From Phycisphaerae bacterium (GTDB taxonomy: Bacteria > Planctomycetota > Phycisphaerae > Sedimentisphaerales > Anaerobacaceae): 36,395 bases of DNA. Positions 1 to 8,465 of this stretch are shown here, one piece after another. How positions within the stretch are numbered: position 1 is the first letter of the stretch; the number at the start of each line of letters is the position of its first letter. The stretch is taken from NCBI GenBank assembly GCA_016782865.1, contig JADHXR010000075.1, forward strand, positions 1 through 36,395, in the 5' to 3' direction. A program made the position numbers and the translations under genes. The notes under the pieces were generated by a model, which was not told the DNA's origin, ran no database searches, and saw nothing but the letters and a program-made list of their open reading frames with translations.

Positions 1-733
1 AGGCAAAGATTCTGTTCTTGTTGTACAGCAGGTTCCGCCGGAAATCACACGCCTGGACTCCGCCGAAGCTTATTGCCGCCCGGCTGGCAAAACCGAGCGC
101 ATATATGGCCGATGTAATCTCCCGTCCAAAGGGGATCAGCCGTGTCTCCCATCCCAACTGGACGCCGCCCTCCACGAGTTGCTCGGCAAAAGTGGTCCCG
201 TTGCTGTGGGCCGACATAAACACGTACAGGCTGCGTTGCTGAAGTTTTCTGGCGATATCTACTGCCGTTTGGACGTCCGGAGCGGCACCGACTATGGCCG
301 CGAACCCGGGCGCGGTGCCGTCCACGAACTGGATGCCGCGCTCACGCATGATAACATCATCGGCGGCTCCGAGCCAGATCCCATCCACCGGATTGGGGCC
401 GACCAGGTATTTGCATGTCTCGATTATCTCCTCGGCAAAGAGCGTCGCCATGCCGGCATCGAGCGCGTGGCCGAGGTAGGGCACCCATAAGTCGTCATCG
501 ACCAGCGGCGGCAACAAATCTTCTATCTCCTTCATTACTTCCTTGAAGTCAGCCAGTTTTTCGACCGCTCGACCCGTCATCGAGTAGATGATAGGAATGT
601 AATATCCCGTGTTGGGCAGGTGGACTTCACAATCTTCGCCTTTTTCCTTGATGGCCTGCGCTAAAATGTCCTCAGCTTGCTTGGCAATTTCATATGCGCC
701 GCGTATGGCTGCTGATGCAATGATTCTTGACAT
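1..733 (-). CDS. acsB: Acetyl-CoA synthase (CODH/ACS beta subunit), N-terminal part, cut by window edge
   Basis: Translation of the minus strand from the ATG at 733 stays open for 244 codons to the window edge. It begins MSRIIASAAIRGAYEIAKQA and carries LPNTGYYIPII near residue 40, which matches the YPDTAYYLPVI segment of the Moorella AcsB N-terminal domain. IQFVDGTAPGFA, and FGGVQACDFRRN near the truncation point, also fit that domain. Known role of the family: condensing CO, a methyl group from the corrinoid protein and CoA into acetyl-CoA. The N-terminal domain contacts CO dehydrogenase and forms the CO channel. The A-cluster cysteines lie beyond the edge. GAAAGG sits 7-8 bases before the ATG as ribosome binding site. 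The gene follows cooS by 81 bp on the same strand. It starts shorter than Moorella AcsB, which has an extra N-terminal stretch. Family assignment is firm; completeness cannot be judged. Confidence 0.9.
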   Translation of the reverse strand, partial: MSRIIASAAIRGAYEIAKQAEDILAQAIKEKGEDCEVHLPNTGYYIPIIYSMTGRAVEKLADFKEVMKEIEDLLPPLVDDDLWVPYLGHALDAGMATLFAEEIIETCKYLVGPNPVDGIWLGAADDVIMRERGIQFVDGTAPGFAAIVGAAPDVQTAVDIARKLQQRSLYVFMSAHSNGTTFAEQLVEGGVQLGWETRLIPFGREITSAIYALGFASRAAISFGGVQACDFRRNLLYNKNRIFA

Positions 734-768
734 AGACTTACCTTTCGTATCTTGTATCAATCAGGATG

Positions 769-796
769 TCGAATTTCGAAATCCGACTTCTGAATC
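769..796. repeat. Short array of 7-bp units overlapping a 20-bp palindrome
   Basis: Four contiguous heptamers can be read: TCGAATT, TCGAAAT, CCGACTT, CTGAATC (consensus YCGAANT). The first part overlaps an imperfect palindrome at 768-787: outer arms GTCG/CGAC around the perfect inner palindrome ATTTCGAAAT, with one mismatch. It lies in the 81-bp gap between cooS and acsB, so it would be transcribed and could fold into an intercistronic hairpin. There is no T-tract, so it does not look like a terminator. With only four units the periodicity could be chance; it is listed because two longer heptamer arrays occur elsewhere in the window. Confidence 0.4.
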
Positions 797-814
797 GCCG
801 TATTTGCTCGGTGC

Positions 815-2749
815 TCATTCAATGGCCAACGCCCGCCGATCATCCATATCGTAAAGCTTTCGCTCGGCTTTCTTGTTTATTCCGAGAGCATCGCGTTTGG
901 CCTCGATGTGCTCGATTATCATCTCGGCGGCCTTGACAGGGTCGGACTCAACGGCCCAGCGACCGCCGAGATCCTTTTCGATGCCATTGAACAGATAATC
1001 GGTCACGTTCTCGCTGCCGAATATCGGCATAACCTCCTTGGCGAAAACGACCAACGCGCCGCTGGCCACGAAATACTGTCCGATAGCCATCGCCTTCTCG
1101 CTGACTGACTCAAGGCACGCGCCTGCCACGGGTAGGTCTGAAAGATCATCACCCAGGCCGCCTTCGCGGACCAACTCGCTACATGAGACCAACAATCGGG
1201 TGTTGTCGACACAACTGCCGCAAGCCAGAACCGGTGGAATCCCCACCGTTTCGCAAACCTCCCTCAGGCTGGGTCCGGTCAGTTCCAGAGCTTCTTTCGG
1301 ATTCGTCAGGCCCTGTTTGGCACAGGCTATGGTTGCACAGCCCGTAGTCAGGACCAGAATGTTATTCTTGATCAGCTCGCGCGTCAGGGTCGTGTGTGTC
1401 AGGTCTTGCGGAACTTTGGGATTAGTGCAGCCGACTACACCGACGATGCCGCGGATTTTGCCGTTGATGATGTTGTCGTTCAATGGTCTGAAGCTTGCGC
1501 GGAAGCGTCCGCCGAGCATGTAATTGATGGATTCGAAGCTGAATCCGCCCACCGCTGATTTCTTATGCTTGGGAATGTAGACGTCCCCACGATTCTTGTA
1601 GTTGCCGACAGCCATCATTACGAGTTCCTTGGCGGTCTTATACGCATTCGTCTCGTCCATCGAAACGTGCTCGATGCCGGGCATCTTGGCCTTGTCGGCG
1701 GTGGTGACCAGTCTCGTGTGATAGCAGCTTGCCACACTCGTTAGCCCCTGCATTACGCACTGGACGTCGACGGCCATCAGTTCAATCGCGCCTGTGGCGA
1801 TGACCAGTTCCTGGTTCAGGAAGTTGCCCGCTATCGGTATGCCGTGCCGCATCAACAGCTCATTGGCGGTACAACACGTGCCCGCCACGTTGATTCCCTT
1901 GGCTCCAACCTTCTTTGCCTCGGCAAGCATCTCATCGTCTGCCGATGCCGCCGCGATCATCTCGGAGAGAATGGGTTCATGCCCGTGAACGATGATGTTG
2001 ACCTCGTCGTCCTTGAGCACGCCCATGTTCACTTCGCCGCGCCCGGGATAGGGGGTGCCGAAGAGAATGTCCTGCAACTCGGTAGCGAGCATTGCGCCGC
2101 CCCAGCCGTCGGCTAAGGCTACTCGACAGGCATGCTTGAGAATGTTCTTATAGTCCTGATCCACGCCCATAGTGCTTCTGTGCAGCGACTCGGTCACCTC
2201 TCGATCGACGGCGCGGGGGGTGATCCCGAACTTGTCCCAGAGTTCCTGGCGCGGTGCCGGAGCCCGCTTAGCCATGAACTGGGTACCTTCCGGCTTGCCG
2301 AACTCGGCAAGGGCAATCTTGCCCACATCGACGGCAATTTCATTGACCGCGCGGTCCTTGGTCTTGACGCCCAATTCCTCGGCCAGTGCGAACAGTTTGG
2401 TGGTGTCTTTGATCTGGTAATCGGGGGCCTCACCTTTGGCGGCAGCCAGGAATACCTCAGCGACCGTTCGGCCGTGATCGCTGTGCGCGGCTACGCCGGC
2501 GGCTACGGCCCGCAGGAAGTTGCGGGCTACGATCGTATCGACGTCCGCGCCGCAAACACCCAGTTTTGCCTTCTTGGTGATCCGGCAGGGGCCCATTGCG
2601 CAAATCCGGCAGCACACACCCTGTTTGCCAAAACCGCACTGCGGCATCTGTAATTCGAGCCGGTCCCAGGCGTTCTGCTGGCCCGCCTCGGCCATGCGGG
2701 TTATCATTTCCTGCGCTGCTATATCAGAACTACGTTCCTTTGCTTCCAT
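815..2749 (-). CDS. cooS: Ni-dependent carbon monoxide dehydrogenase catalytic subunit
   Basis: This is the anaerobic CO dehydrogenase (CooS/AcsA, 644 aa, normal length) that interconverts CO and CO2 at a Ni-Fe-S C-cluster. Visible ligand motifs follow the family order. The D- and B-cluster cysteines are C38, C46, C47, C50, C55 and C66, in CGFGKQGVCCRICAMGPCRI and GVCG. The C-cluster region has VHGHEP (H255/H257), GTCCTANE (C292/C293), VQCVMQ (C331), VGCTNPK (C441), TTGCATIAC (C471/C476) and CGSCVD (C513). The ATG at 2749 is preceded by GAGGAAG. It lies downstream of cooC and upstream of acsB, so it is probably the CODH partner of the acetyl-CoA synthase complex (acsA role) rather than a stand-alone energy-conserving CODH. 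All metal-ligand motifs appear intact. Confidence 0.96.
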   Translation of the reverse strand: MEAKERSSDIAAQEMITRMAEAGQQNAWDRLELQMPQCGFGKQGVCCRICAMGPCRITKKAKLGVCGADVDTIVARNFLRAVAAGVAAHSDHGRTVAEVFLAAAKGEAPDYQIKDTTKLFALAEELGVKTKDRAVNEIAVDVGKIALAEFGKPEGTQFMAKRAPAPRQELWDKFGITPRAVDREVTESLHRSTMGVDQDYKNILKHACRVALADGWGGAMLATELQDILFGTPYPGRGEVNMGVLKDDEVNIIVHGHEPILSEMIAAASADDEMLAEAKKVGAKGINVAGTCCTANELLMRHGIPIAGNFLNQELVIATGAIELMAVDVQCVMQGLTSVASCYHTRLVTTADKAKMPGIEHVSMDETNAYKTAKELVMMAVGNYKNRGDVYIPKHKKSAVGGFSFESINYMLGGRFRASFRPLNDNIINGKIRGIVGVVGCTNPKVPQDLTHTTLTRELIKNNILVLTTGCATIACAKQGLTNPKEALELTGPSLREVCETVGIPPVLACGSCVDNTRLLVSCSELVREGGLGDDLSDLPVAGACLESVSEKAMAIGQYFVASGALVVFAKEVMPIFGSENVTDYLFNGIEKDLGGRWAVESDPVKAAEMIIEHIEAKRDALGINKKAERKLYDMDDRRALAIE

Positions 2750-2813
2750 AAAACTTCCTCTTTTTTAACGACAATAGCTGTACATAAATGCGAAGATATT
2801 GAAAAGTCCTATC

Positions 2814-2842
2814 TGTTTAATGGAAATTCAGTACTTTGTCAA
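2814..2842 (-). promoter_or_regulatory. Candidate sigma70-type promoter for cooS
   Basis: On the minus strand TTGACA (2842-2837) is followed after 17 bp by TAAACA (2819-2814), about 65 bp before the cooS ATG. The -35 is perfect and the -10 is weak. A second TTGACA lies about 40 bp further upstream with a poor -10. This would let cooS-acsB be expressed apart from cooC. Confidence 0.4.
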
Positions 2843-2880
2843 TCGCCGTATCTTCTTGAATGTGGAAATTGTGTAGATTG

Positions 2881-3690
2881 TCAAGAATCGCAGTTGTTAG
2901 ACTTGGCGATGAGCTCCGCCAGTCGACTCGCCGCGTGTTTCAACGCCTGCGTAACTTCGGCATCAGCCCCGAACACGGCGGTCCGTTTGAGGTCCGCCTC
3001 CTGCAGAGACCGGCTGTATTTGAGGGTCCCCAGGAGGACCGCATCCTTCAACTGGGATTCTATGAGGTCGCCTTGACTTGGTTCGGCAACCTTGTTAACA
3101 ATCGCTCCGACGAGCCCGATGCCCAATTTCCTGGCCATTTGCGCCATCTTGTTGGCCGTTTCAATGCTCCTTGCACCCGGCTCAACAACCAAAACGAGCG
3201 CATCGATACCCTGAACGCTTGCCCTGCCCATGAATTCAACACCGGCGGCCAAATCGACCATAACTACCTCTTTGCGCTGCAACATGGTATGTGTGAGCAA
3301 TGCCTTCAGGAATGCCCCTTCCGGACAGGCGCAACCTGCGCCGGCCTGGGTAATCGCGCCCAAGACCAGCAATTTCAGGCCGTTCGTCTCATACCAGTAC
3401 TCCTCGGGCACATCACCGACTTTGGGATTGAGCTTGAAATACGCCCCCAGGGTGTCTTTCCCGGTGCCCGTACGCTCAGCTATAAGCTCCTTCATCTTGA
3501 TAAGCGGCTCCGGGCTCTGTTCCTGCGGTATGCCAAACGCCGAAGCGAGGTTCACATCGGGATCGGCGTCGATGGCCAGAACGTCGTATCCGCCTTCGGC
3601 AAAAAGCTGCGACAAGATAGCGCAGACCGTTGTTTTGCCAACGCCCCCCTTACCGCCTACTGCTATTTTTGCGCCATGTATTGCAGGCAT
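2881..3690 (-). CDS. cooC: CooC-type nickel-insertion ATPase for CO dehydrogenase
   Basis: A 269-aa MinD/SIMIBI-class P-loop ATPase with deviant Walker A GGKGGVGKTT at residues 12-21, followed by AIDADPDVNLA (switch I region) and VMVDLAAGVEFMGR (Walker B region). Residues C120 and C122 in AGCACPEG form the CxC pair that in CooC1 binds Ni(II) at the dimer interface. Known role of the family: ATP-dependent maturation of the CODH C-cluster by nickel delivery. It lies directly upstream of its likely client cooS, with a 131-bp gap that has its own candidate promoter. GAGAGG precedes the ATG at 3690. A 300-codon frame on the opposite strand is a shadow of this gene. Confidence 0.95.
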   Translation of the reverse strand: MPAIHGAKIAVGGKGGVGKTTVCAILSQLFAEGGYDVLAIDADPDVNLASAFGIPQEQSPEPLIKMKELIAERTGTGKDTLGAYFKLNPKVGDVPEEYWYETNGLKLLVLGAITQAGAGCACPEGAFLKALLTHTMLQRKEVVMVDLAAGVEFMGRASVQGIDALVLVVEPGARSIETANKMAQMARKLGIGLVGAIVNKVAEPSQGDLIESQLKDAVLLGTLKYSRSLQEADLKRTAVFGADAEVTQALKHAASRLAELIAKSNNCDS

Positions 3691-3715
3691 GAAAACAACC
3701 TCTCACCCTTACCAG

Positions 3716-3731
3716 TCGCGCTGCGGCGCGA
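3716..3731 (-). other. GC-rich hairpin in the cooC leader
   Basis: The inverted repeat TCGCGC-TGCG-GCGCGA has a perfect 6-bp stem and a tetraloop. It lies between the predicted cooC promoter and its start codon. It could affect leader stability or translation; no T-tract follows it. Confidence 0.35.
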
Positions 3732-3755
3732 GTTCAAGCTACGAGATAGAGTGAC

Positions 3756-3784
3756 AACATAACACCTTGTCGAAAGGCTGTCAA
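3756..3784 (-). promoter_or_regulatory. Sigma70-type promoter for cooC
   Basis: On the minus strand TTGACA (3784-3779), a 17-bp spacer and TATGTT (3761-3756) form a near-consensus promoter about 65 bp upstream of the cooC ATG, in the 124-bp gap behind the DUF3786 gene. It suggests that cooC has an independent start in addition to any read-through from the wtp-mob genes. Confidence 0.55.
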
Positions 3785-3814
3785 GCTTCCAGACAAAATA
3801 TTCGCGCGCCGGCC

Positions 3815-4423
3815 TCAACTATTTTCATCAACGGTCCCCGTCAGCGCTTTGACAGCCAGATTCACGCCTGCCAACAGGGCGTCCAGCGGCAGTTGCTCAC
3901 CCGTGCTCTTGTCAAACAATATCGACGCTCGGGCCTCGAACTCCTCGCATCGGCGCCAGACCACTATGGTTAACGGTACGCGAGGCAACATGTCAAGCCG
4001 GATCGACGCATCTGCGAATTGGCAGTGTTTGGCGCCAAATCGCCCCGAGGCCTCGAGCAAAGCTTGGGGACAATCCCCGAACGTTTCCTCCAGTCTCTGG
4101 GTGGGAAGGCCGTGTACACCGCGAAAGAAGAACTGCCCGCCGGGCAAGGCATTCTCACCGACAAGTTTGTCGGCGAGTGGCAAATCTTTGGCGTTGATTA
4201 GATAGGCGAGCAGGCAAAGTTGTTCGAGAAAGCCTGTCGGCTGATCCGTCGAGTCAGCGCCGACGGCAAAGATGCTCCTGTCCGAAGGGGTAACCACGTA
4301 TTCGGTGTTCAATAGCGTAAGCACGTACCGCTGCGGATCATCCAGATACTGACAATCTGCTCGCCGCGCTGTCTCGGCGCCGTCGAGTCCATCGAGCTGT
4401 TCCCAAAGACCTTCATGAGCCAT
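3815..4423 (-). CDS. DUF3786 domain protein
   Basis: A 202-aa soluble protein without signal peptide or membrane segment. The pattern of the second half, PGGQFFFRGVHGLP near residue 95 and ASILFDKSTGEQLPLDALL near residue 172, fits the DUF3786 family. As I recall the family, it is of unknown function and occurs beside CODH/ACS and corrinoid methyltransferase genes in anaerobes, sometimes fused to an Fe-S domain. Here it sits between the MobA fusion (30-bp gap) and cooC, which supports a link to the acetyl-CoA pathway or its metal cofactors. There is no cysteine cluster (C24, C69, C118, C134 and C159 are scattered), so a metal site is not evident. Assignment is from remembered motif pattern and context. 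Confidence 0.7.
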   Translation of the reverse strand: MAHEGLWEQLDGLDGAETARRADCQYLDDPQRYVLTLLNTEYVVTPSDRSIFAVGADSTDQPTGFLEQLCLLAYLINAKDLPLADKLVGENALPGGQFFFRGVHGLPTQRLEETFGDCPQALLEASGRFGAKHCQFADASIRLDMLPRVPLTIVVWRRCEEFEARASILFDKSTGEQLPLDALLAGVNLAVKALTGTVDENS

Positions 4424-4453
4424 TTCGCTTTACAACCTTCCTGTTTTCACCGG

Positions 4454-5596
4454 TCAAATCGACCTCTGCTGCTTCTTTCGAAATTCTTCGTATTCGGCCA
4501 TCGTATTCAAGTTCACGAGCCATCCTGCGTCATCCAGTTTGACGTACTTGACTCTGCACAGCGCAAAGACTTCGGCTATCTTACGGCCCCCTGACGACAA
4601 GACCTTGTCCATAGCTTGAATCACGCTCTTGCGATACACGGCAAAGAGCGGCTCGTATTTGTCTTCTCCGGTGACCGGAACAACTACATCCACTTGGCTG
4701 CTGGCAGCCTCGGCAAGCATCTTTTTGACAAATCCCCACTCGATATGCGGGATATCACAGGCAACAACAAGATTCAGCTCATTAGCCGAGGCCTGCAGAG
4801 CCGAAGCTATCCCCATCAACGGTCCGTGTCGCGGCACTTTATCCGGGACAACATCAAAGCCGAGGAACGCGAACCTGTCGACATCGTCAGCGCTTATGAG
4901 TATCTGCTCGAAACGGTTGCCAAGCTGCTCGCATACTATCTCAATCATGGGCCGGCCCTTGATGGGCAGCATGCTCTTGTCTGCACCCATCCGAAAGCTG
5001 CTTCCGCCGGCCATTACTATCGCGGTCGCCCGCGCTTGTAAGAGCCATCGGCCGTCTTCGAGTCTTATCCGGCCGACATCCAGATCAAAACTGCTCCCAT
5101 CGGAAACCACAATTCTATCGGCATATTCTTTCACCTCCAAGGCCGACGGTTTCCAGATATTGGCGCCTTTTCTCTCGGTTACAAGAAACACGCCCGGCTC
5201 GACTACATTACGCAGTGAGTTCGATTCACAGATCGACGTTACCCCAGGGGCGACTGTATCCAGCAAGGCGGCCAGTCCTTCCTTCAGATGCGTTTTCAAG
5301 ACGCGGAGCCAGAAAACCCGGCTCGCGCCGGCTGCGAGAAGCCTGCCCGTATCCTTGCCCGAGTTGCTATCGGTTTCCTCGGCAATTGAATATACACCTT
5401 CCAGCGAGGAACATACACCGCAGCCTTGGCCGCCGCGAGGGCATTGTCCGTTTTTCTCTTTGATAGTGGTGACTTTTATTGCGACAATATCCCGGCCCTC
5501 GCCGCTGAATCTGCGAAGGACCGCACAGGCCAGTTCGGTCTTGCCCACGTTGGCTCCGGCAGAGCCTATCATCAGCATTCGATCGAGCTTGACCAT
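4454..5596 (-). CDS. mobA: MobB-MobA fusion: P-loop domain plus molybdenum cofactor guanylyltransferase
   Basis: A 380-aa two-domain protein. Residues 1-140 form a MobB-like P-loop domain (GSAGANVGKT at 11-20; GKDTGRLLAAGASR at 80-93, recalling the GKDS-AGA segment of MobB) with an inserted Cys loop, C52, C59 and C62. Residues 190-375 are MobA: AIVMAGGSSFRMGADK at 192-207 is the nucleotidyltransferase signature, with VVACDIPH at 277-284 as the metal-binding Asp region. MobA transfers GMP from GTP to Mo- or W-pterin to make the bis-MGD cofactor of formate dehydrogenase and related enzymes; MobB is an accessory GTPase. The ATG at 5596 is one base past the wtpC stop, so translation is probably coupled to tungstate uptake. 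The N-terminal domain is divergent and could serve another role. Confidence 0.85.
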   Translation of the reverse strand: MVKLDRMLMIGSAGANVGKTELACAVLRRFSGEGRDIVAIKVTTIKEKNGQCPRGGQGCGVCSSLEGVYSIAEETDSNSGKDTGRLLAAGASRVFWLRVLKTHLKEGLAALLDTVAPGVTSICESNSLRNVVEPGVFLVTERKGANIWKPSALEVKEYADRIVVSDGSSFDLDVGRIRLEDGRWLLQARATAIVMAGGSSFRMGADKSMLPIKGRPMIEIVCEQLGNRFEQILISADDVDRFAFLGFDVVPDKVPRHGPLMGIASALQASANELNLVVACDIPHIEWGFVKKMLAEAASSQVDVVVPVTGEDKYEPLFAVYRKSVIQAMDKVLSSGGRKIAEVFALCRVKYVKLDDAGWLVNLNTMAEYEEFRKKQQRSI

Positions 5597-5597
5597 T

Positions 5598-6671
5598 CTA
5601 TTCCTCGATGAATTTCACAGCGGCGGCTTTGAAAGTCACCCAGACCTGTTTCCCACAGCGCAGCTCCAACGCGCTGACGGCTTCGTTTGTTATAAGAGCT
5701 GCGATTTCCAGAGACTTGCCCTGGCCGATGTCGACGATGACTTCGACCCCGCCTCCGACCGGGGCGATATCCGCAATTGGTCCTACGAAGTTGTTGCGGG
5801 CGCTCGTTGGGCTGGCAGCGTTGGTGATCGTTACGTCCTCGCTGCGAACCATCACGCTGCCCGGGCCGGCGGGGCCGTCTGTGAGAATCGCAAAACTCAA
5901 GCCGTCAGTGGCAAAATGCTTCAGGCTCGTCCCTTGTGCCTCCGGCGTTTCCAACCGGCCCTTGAAGAAGTTTCTGATGCCCACAAAGCGAGCGATAAAC
6001 TGAGACTTCGGATGCTGGAAAATCTCCTCCACGGTCCCAATCTGTGCGATGCCTCCGTCCTCCATCACCGCTATGTGTGTGCTCAGTGAAACCGCTTCGG
6101 TATAATCGTGTGTTACATGCAAGATTAACTGGCCGTTGACGCTGATCTTGCGCAACAAGGCACGTATCTCCGAGCGCGACGATGCATCCAGTGACGACAA
6201 GGGCTCATCCAGCAACAGACATCGCGGCTCACTTGCCACCGCCCGCGCCAGAGAGACACGCTGAGATTCACCGCCCGAAAGCCTCTGAGGGCGAGCTTCG
6301 AGCAGGTGGCTGATAGCAAAATCCTCGGCGAGTTTTGCCACTTGCTGATCGACCTGGGACCTTGTCTTGCCGCACCAGCGGAGCGGATATGCGAGATTGT
6401 CATAGACGCTCATGTGCGGAAATAGCGCGCTGCTTTGAAACACCAGACTGATTCGCCGGTTCTGCATTTTCTCGTGCGTAATGTCCCTGCCGTCGAGAAG
6501 CACGGCGCCGGAATCCGGACGGGTCAGGCCGGCAATGATTTCAAGCAATACGCTCTTGCCCACACCGGTTCGGCCCAAAAGAACGAAATATTCGCCAGGT
6601 TGGACATCGAACGATACGTCCTTTATGCCGAAGCCGGGATAGGTCTTGGAAATCCGCTTAACGCTGAGCAT
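5598..6671 (-). CDS. wtpC: Tungstate/molybdate ABC transporter ATP-binding protein
   Basis: A 357-aa ABC ATPase with all family motifs: Walker A GRTGVGKS (33-40), Q-loop VFQ (77-79), signature LSGGE (131-135), Walker B CLLLDEP (151-157) and H-loop H188. A C-terminal TOBE-like oxyanion-sensing region lies around residues 285-355. Together with the WtpB permease and the WtpA binding protein it powers uptake of tungstate or molybdate. Start choice: a TTG at 6689 is also possible, but the ATG at 6671 has GGGGAGG four bases upstream. With this start the gene overlaps the end of wtpB by 14 bp. It ends directly before the MobB-MobA fusion. Whether W or Mo is preferred cannot be read from the ATPase. 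Confidence 0.88.
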   Translation of the reverse strand: MLSVKRISKTYPGFGIKDVSFDVQPGEYFVLLGRTGVGKSVLLEIIAGLTRPDSGAVLLDGRDITHEKMQNRRISLVFQSSALFPHMSVYDNLAYPLRWCGKTRSQVDQQVAKLAEDFAISHLLEARPQRLSGGESQRVSLARAVASEPRCLLLDEPLSSLDASSRSEIRALLRKISVNGQLILHVTHDYTEAVSLSTHIAVMEDGGIAQIGTVEEIFQHPKSQFIARFVGIRNFFKGRLETPEAQGTSLKHFATDGLSFAILTDGPAGPGSVMVRSEDVTITNAASPTSARNNFVGPIADIAPVGGGVEVIVDIGQGKSLEIAALITNEAVSALELRCGKQVWVTFKAAAVKFIEE

Positions 6672-7461
6672 CTTTCCTCCCCCCGGCAAGGAGCCTCAAG
6701 ACAACGAAGAATATCAGGCAAACTGCCATGAACAGCACAGCTACCGTCTGGGCGTACTTCAGGCCGAAAGCACTGAAACGCTCAAAAATTAGCACAGGAG
6801 TAACCATCGGATGATATGCGATAATCATTACAGCACCGAACTCGCTCATGCCACGCGCCCACATCATAATCATACCCGAAATAATCGGCCTGGCCGCCAA
6901 CGGAACCGAAACGGTCAAGAATACCCTCAAGGGGCTTGCCCCGAGACTCATCGCCGCTCTTTCGAGACGCTCGGGGACCGCCTCAAAGCCGTGCCGGGCT
7001 GAATTGATGAGGAAGGGAACGCTAACGAACGCCATTGCCAGCATGATAGCCAGGCTGTTTCCTATGAAACTGATGCCCATCTTACCTGCCGCTTGTCCCA
7101 ACACCGTGCCACGGGAGACAACGGTCAGCAGAGCCAGCCCCGCTGCAACGTGCGGTATGACGATAGGCAGATCAATGATGCCCAAAACAAGACCTTTGAG
7201 AGGAAAATCCTTGCGGGCCAAAAGATAGGCGAAAGGAATGGCAGCTATCGCAAATAGAACGGTTGCCGCCATCGACGTCCACAAGGTGAGCGAGATACTT
7301 GCCTGAACTTCGGGTTCTCTTGCCGTCTCGGCAAGTTCCGGAAGCGAGCAGCTCAAACACAGGCTTGCCAAGGGGGCAATGATAAATAGCAGCACTACTC
7401 CGCCGAGCGCGGCAAAGAGCAACGAAAGCCAATCGGTTCTGGGTCCCCGCGCCGTCGTCAC
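6658..7461 (-). CDS. wtpB: Tungstate/molybdate ABC transporter permease
   Basis: A 267-aa inner membrane permease with about six hydrophobic segments (roughly 12-36, 60-82, 91-115, 132-155, 190-215 and 238-258). The EAA coupling loop at 168-189 (RAAMSLGASPLRVFLTVSVP) is where the ATPase docks. It belongs to the ModB/WtpB/CysU permease family. It starts with GTG at 7461, overlapping the wtpA stop as GTGA, and its end overlaps wtpC, so the three transporter subunits are translationally coupled. Confidence 0.88.
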   Translation of the reverse strand: MTTARGPRTDWLSLLFAALGGVVLLFIIAPLASLCLSCSLPELAETAREPEVQASISLTLWTSMAATVLFAIAAIPFAYLLARKDFPLKGLVLGIIDLPIVIPHVAAGLALLTVVSRGTVLGQAAGKMGISFIGNSLAIMLAMAFVSVPFLINSARHGFEAVPERLERAAMSLGASPLRVFLTVSVPLAARPIISGMIMMWARGMSEFGAVMIIAYHPMVTPVLIFERFSAFGLKYAQTVAVLFMAVCLIFFVVLRLLAGGRKDAQR

Positions 7462-8465
7462 TGCTGAGCCTCCCGCGTCATTGGCAGGGCAAATATCTTC
7501 AGAGACTCAGGCAGATTCTCAAATGTGTCTGTCGGCGAGGGGACCACCGAAGGTTGCCCATTCTGCTGAAGAATTGCCCCGCCTGCGTCTGCGTCAAGGA
7601 GAAAGGCCAGGAAGGCCAGCGCAAGCTCCGGGTTCGGCGCATTCTTCGGCATCGTCACGCCATAGACTATTGGCTCGCCTACGCGTGTAATGAAGGTCCC
7701 CCTTTTTTGGCCGGTGAGACGAACAGAGGCACGCCCATAAAGCTCCGACAACTCCGGCTTCTTGAAATTGATCTCATCGGGCAGAGCAATGAAGGCGAGT
7801 TTGTACTGCTCGGCAACAGAGCGGTACGTAAAGAGGTAATCGAGTTCGCCGACTTCCAAAAATGCCAGCAAATCAGCCGACATGGGGTGAATGTACTTTA
7901 CATCTTTCGCGAGCATCTTGTCCGCCAGGCCGGGCTTACCGTAAAATCTCTCTGCGAGCATTGCAGTAAGCACGGTTCGATACCCGGCGGGGTCTAAGTT
8001 CGGGTCAGATCTGCCGAACGTAACATCGTCTCGCATCAGAATCTCGTGCCAATTGTCCTTATCGATCATCTCTGCGCCGCGCGAGTCGGCTCGAAAGGCG
8101 ATTACCATCTCATTTGCTGCCAAGCGAATGTTCCAATCAGCGTGATCAGGAATGAGCAGAGTCTCTATAACCGCATAGTCGGCAGAAACCATGACATCAC
8201 AAGGCTTGGCTAAATCTGTGATCTTGCGAGCACATTCTCGGCTACCCGCAATTTCACGGACGATCTTCACGCTGGGGTGCAGTTTCTTGAATTGCTCACA
8301 TATCTGTTTGAATGGAAGTGCAAGGCTGCCGGCATGGAAAATAATCAGCCGGTCGTGACCCCCCTGCGAACCAGTCACAAGGCGCCACCGGTTTATGGCT
8401 GCCCCGAGCCCCAGCACCAGAGCCAGAACGAGAAGCACTGAAATTACCTTCGTTGTCCGGCTCAT
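7458..8465 (-). CDS. wtpA: Tungstate/molybdate-binding protein, WtpA type
   Basis: A 335-aa extracytoplasmic solute-binding protein. Residues 7-25 form an uncleaved-looking signal or anchor (VISVLLVLALVLGLGAA) without lipobox cysteine. The oxyanion-binding start IIFHAGSLALPF lies at 41-52, and DVMVSADYAVIETLLIP plus ANEMVIAF follow, matching archaeal-type WtpA (FHAGSL, VADYTLIPQLMIP, TNEIVIAF). WtpA proteins bind tungstate and molybdate with very high affinity. Start choice: the ATG at 8465 overlaps the stop of the preceding small gene as ATGA; an upstream GTG at 8486 is possible but has no better ribosome site. This gene gives the transporter its W/Mo identity, which the permease and ATPase alone would not. 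Confidence 0.88.
   Translation of the reverse strand: MSRTTKVISVLLVLALVLGLGAAINRWRLVTGSQGGHDRLIIFHAGSLALPFKQICEQFKKLHPSVKIVREIAGSRECARKITDLAKPCDVMVSADYAVIETLLIPDHADWNIRLAANEMVIAFRADSRGAEMIDKDNWHEILMRDDVTFGRSDPNLDPAGYRTVLTAMLAERFYGKPGLADKMLAKDVKYIHPMSADLLAFLEVGELDYLFTYRSVAEQYKLAFIALPDEINFKKPELSELYGRASVRLTGQKRGTFITRVGEPIVYGVTMPKNAPNPELALAFLAFLLDADAGGAILQQNGQPSVVPSPTDTFENLPESLKIFALPMTREAQQ

Noticed and set aside
2860..3762. 300-codon frame on the plus strand opposite cooC
   Set aside because: It is fully antisense to cooC, whose motifs are clear, and its translation is Arg/Cys-rich with no recognisable domain.
4629..6089. 486-codon frame on the plus strand across mobA and wtpC
   Set aside because: Shadow frame: it crosses two well-supported minus-strand genes and its Ser/Pro-rich composition matches an antisense reading.
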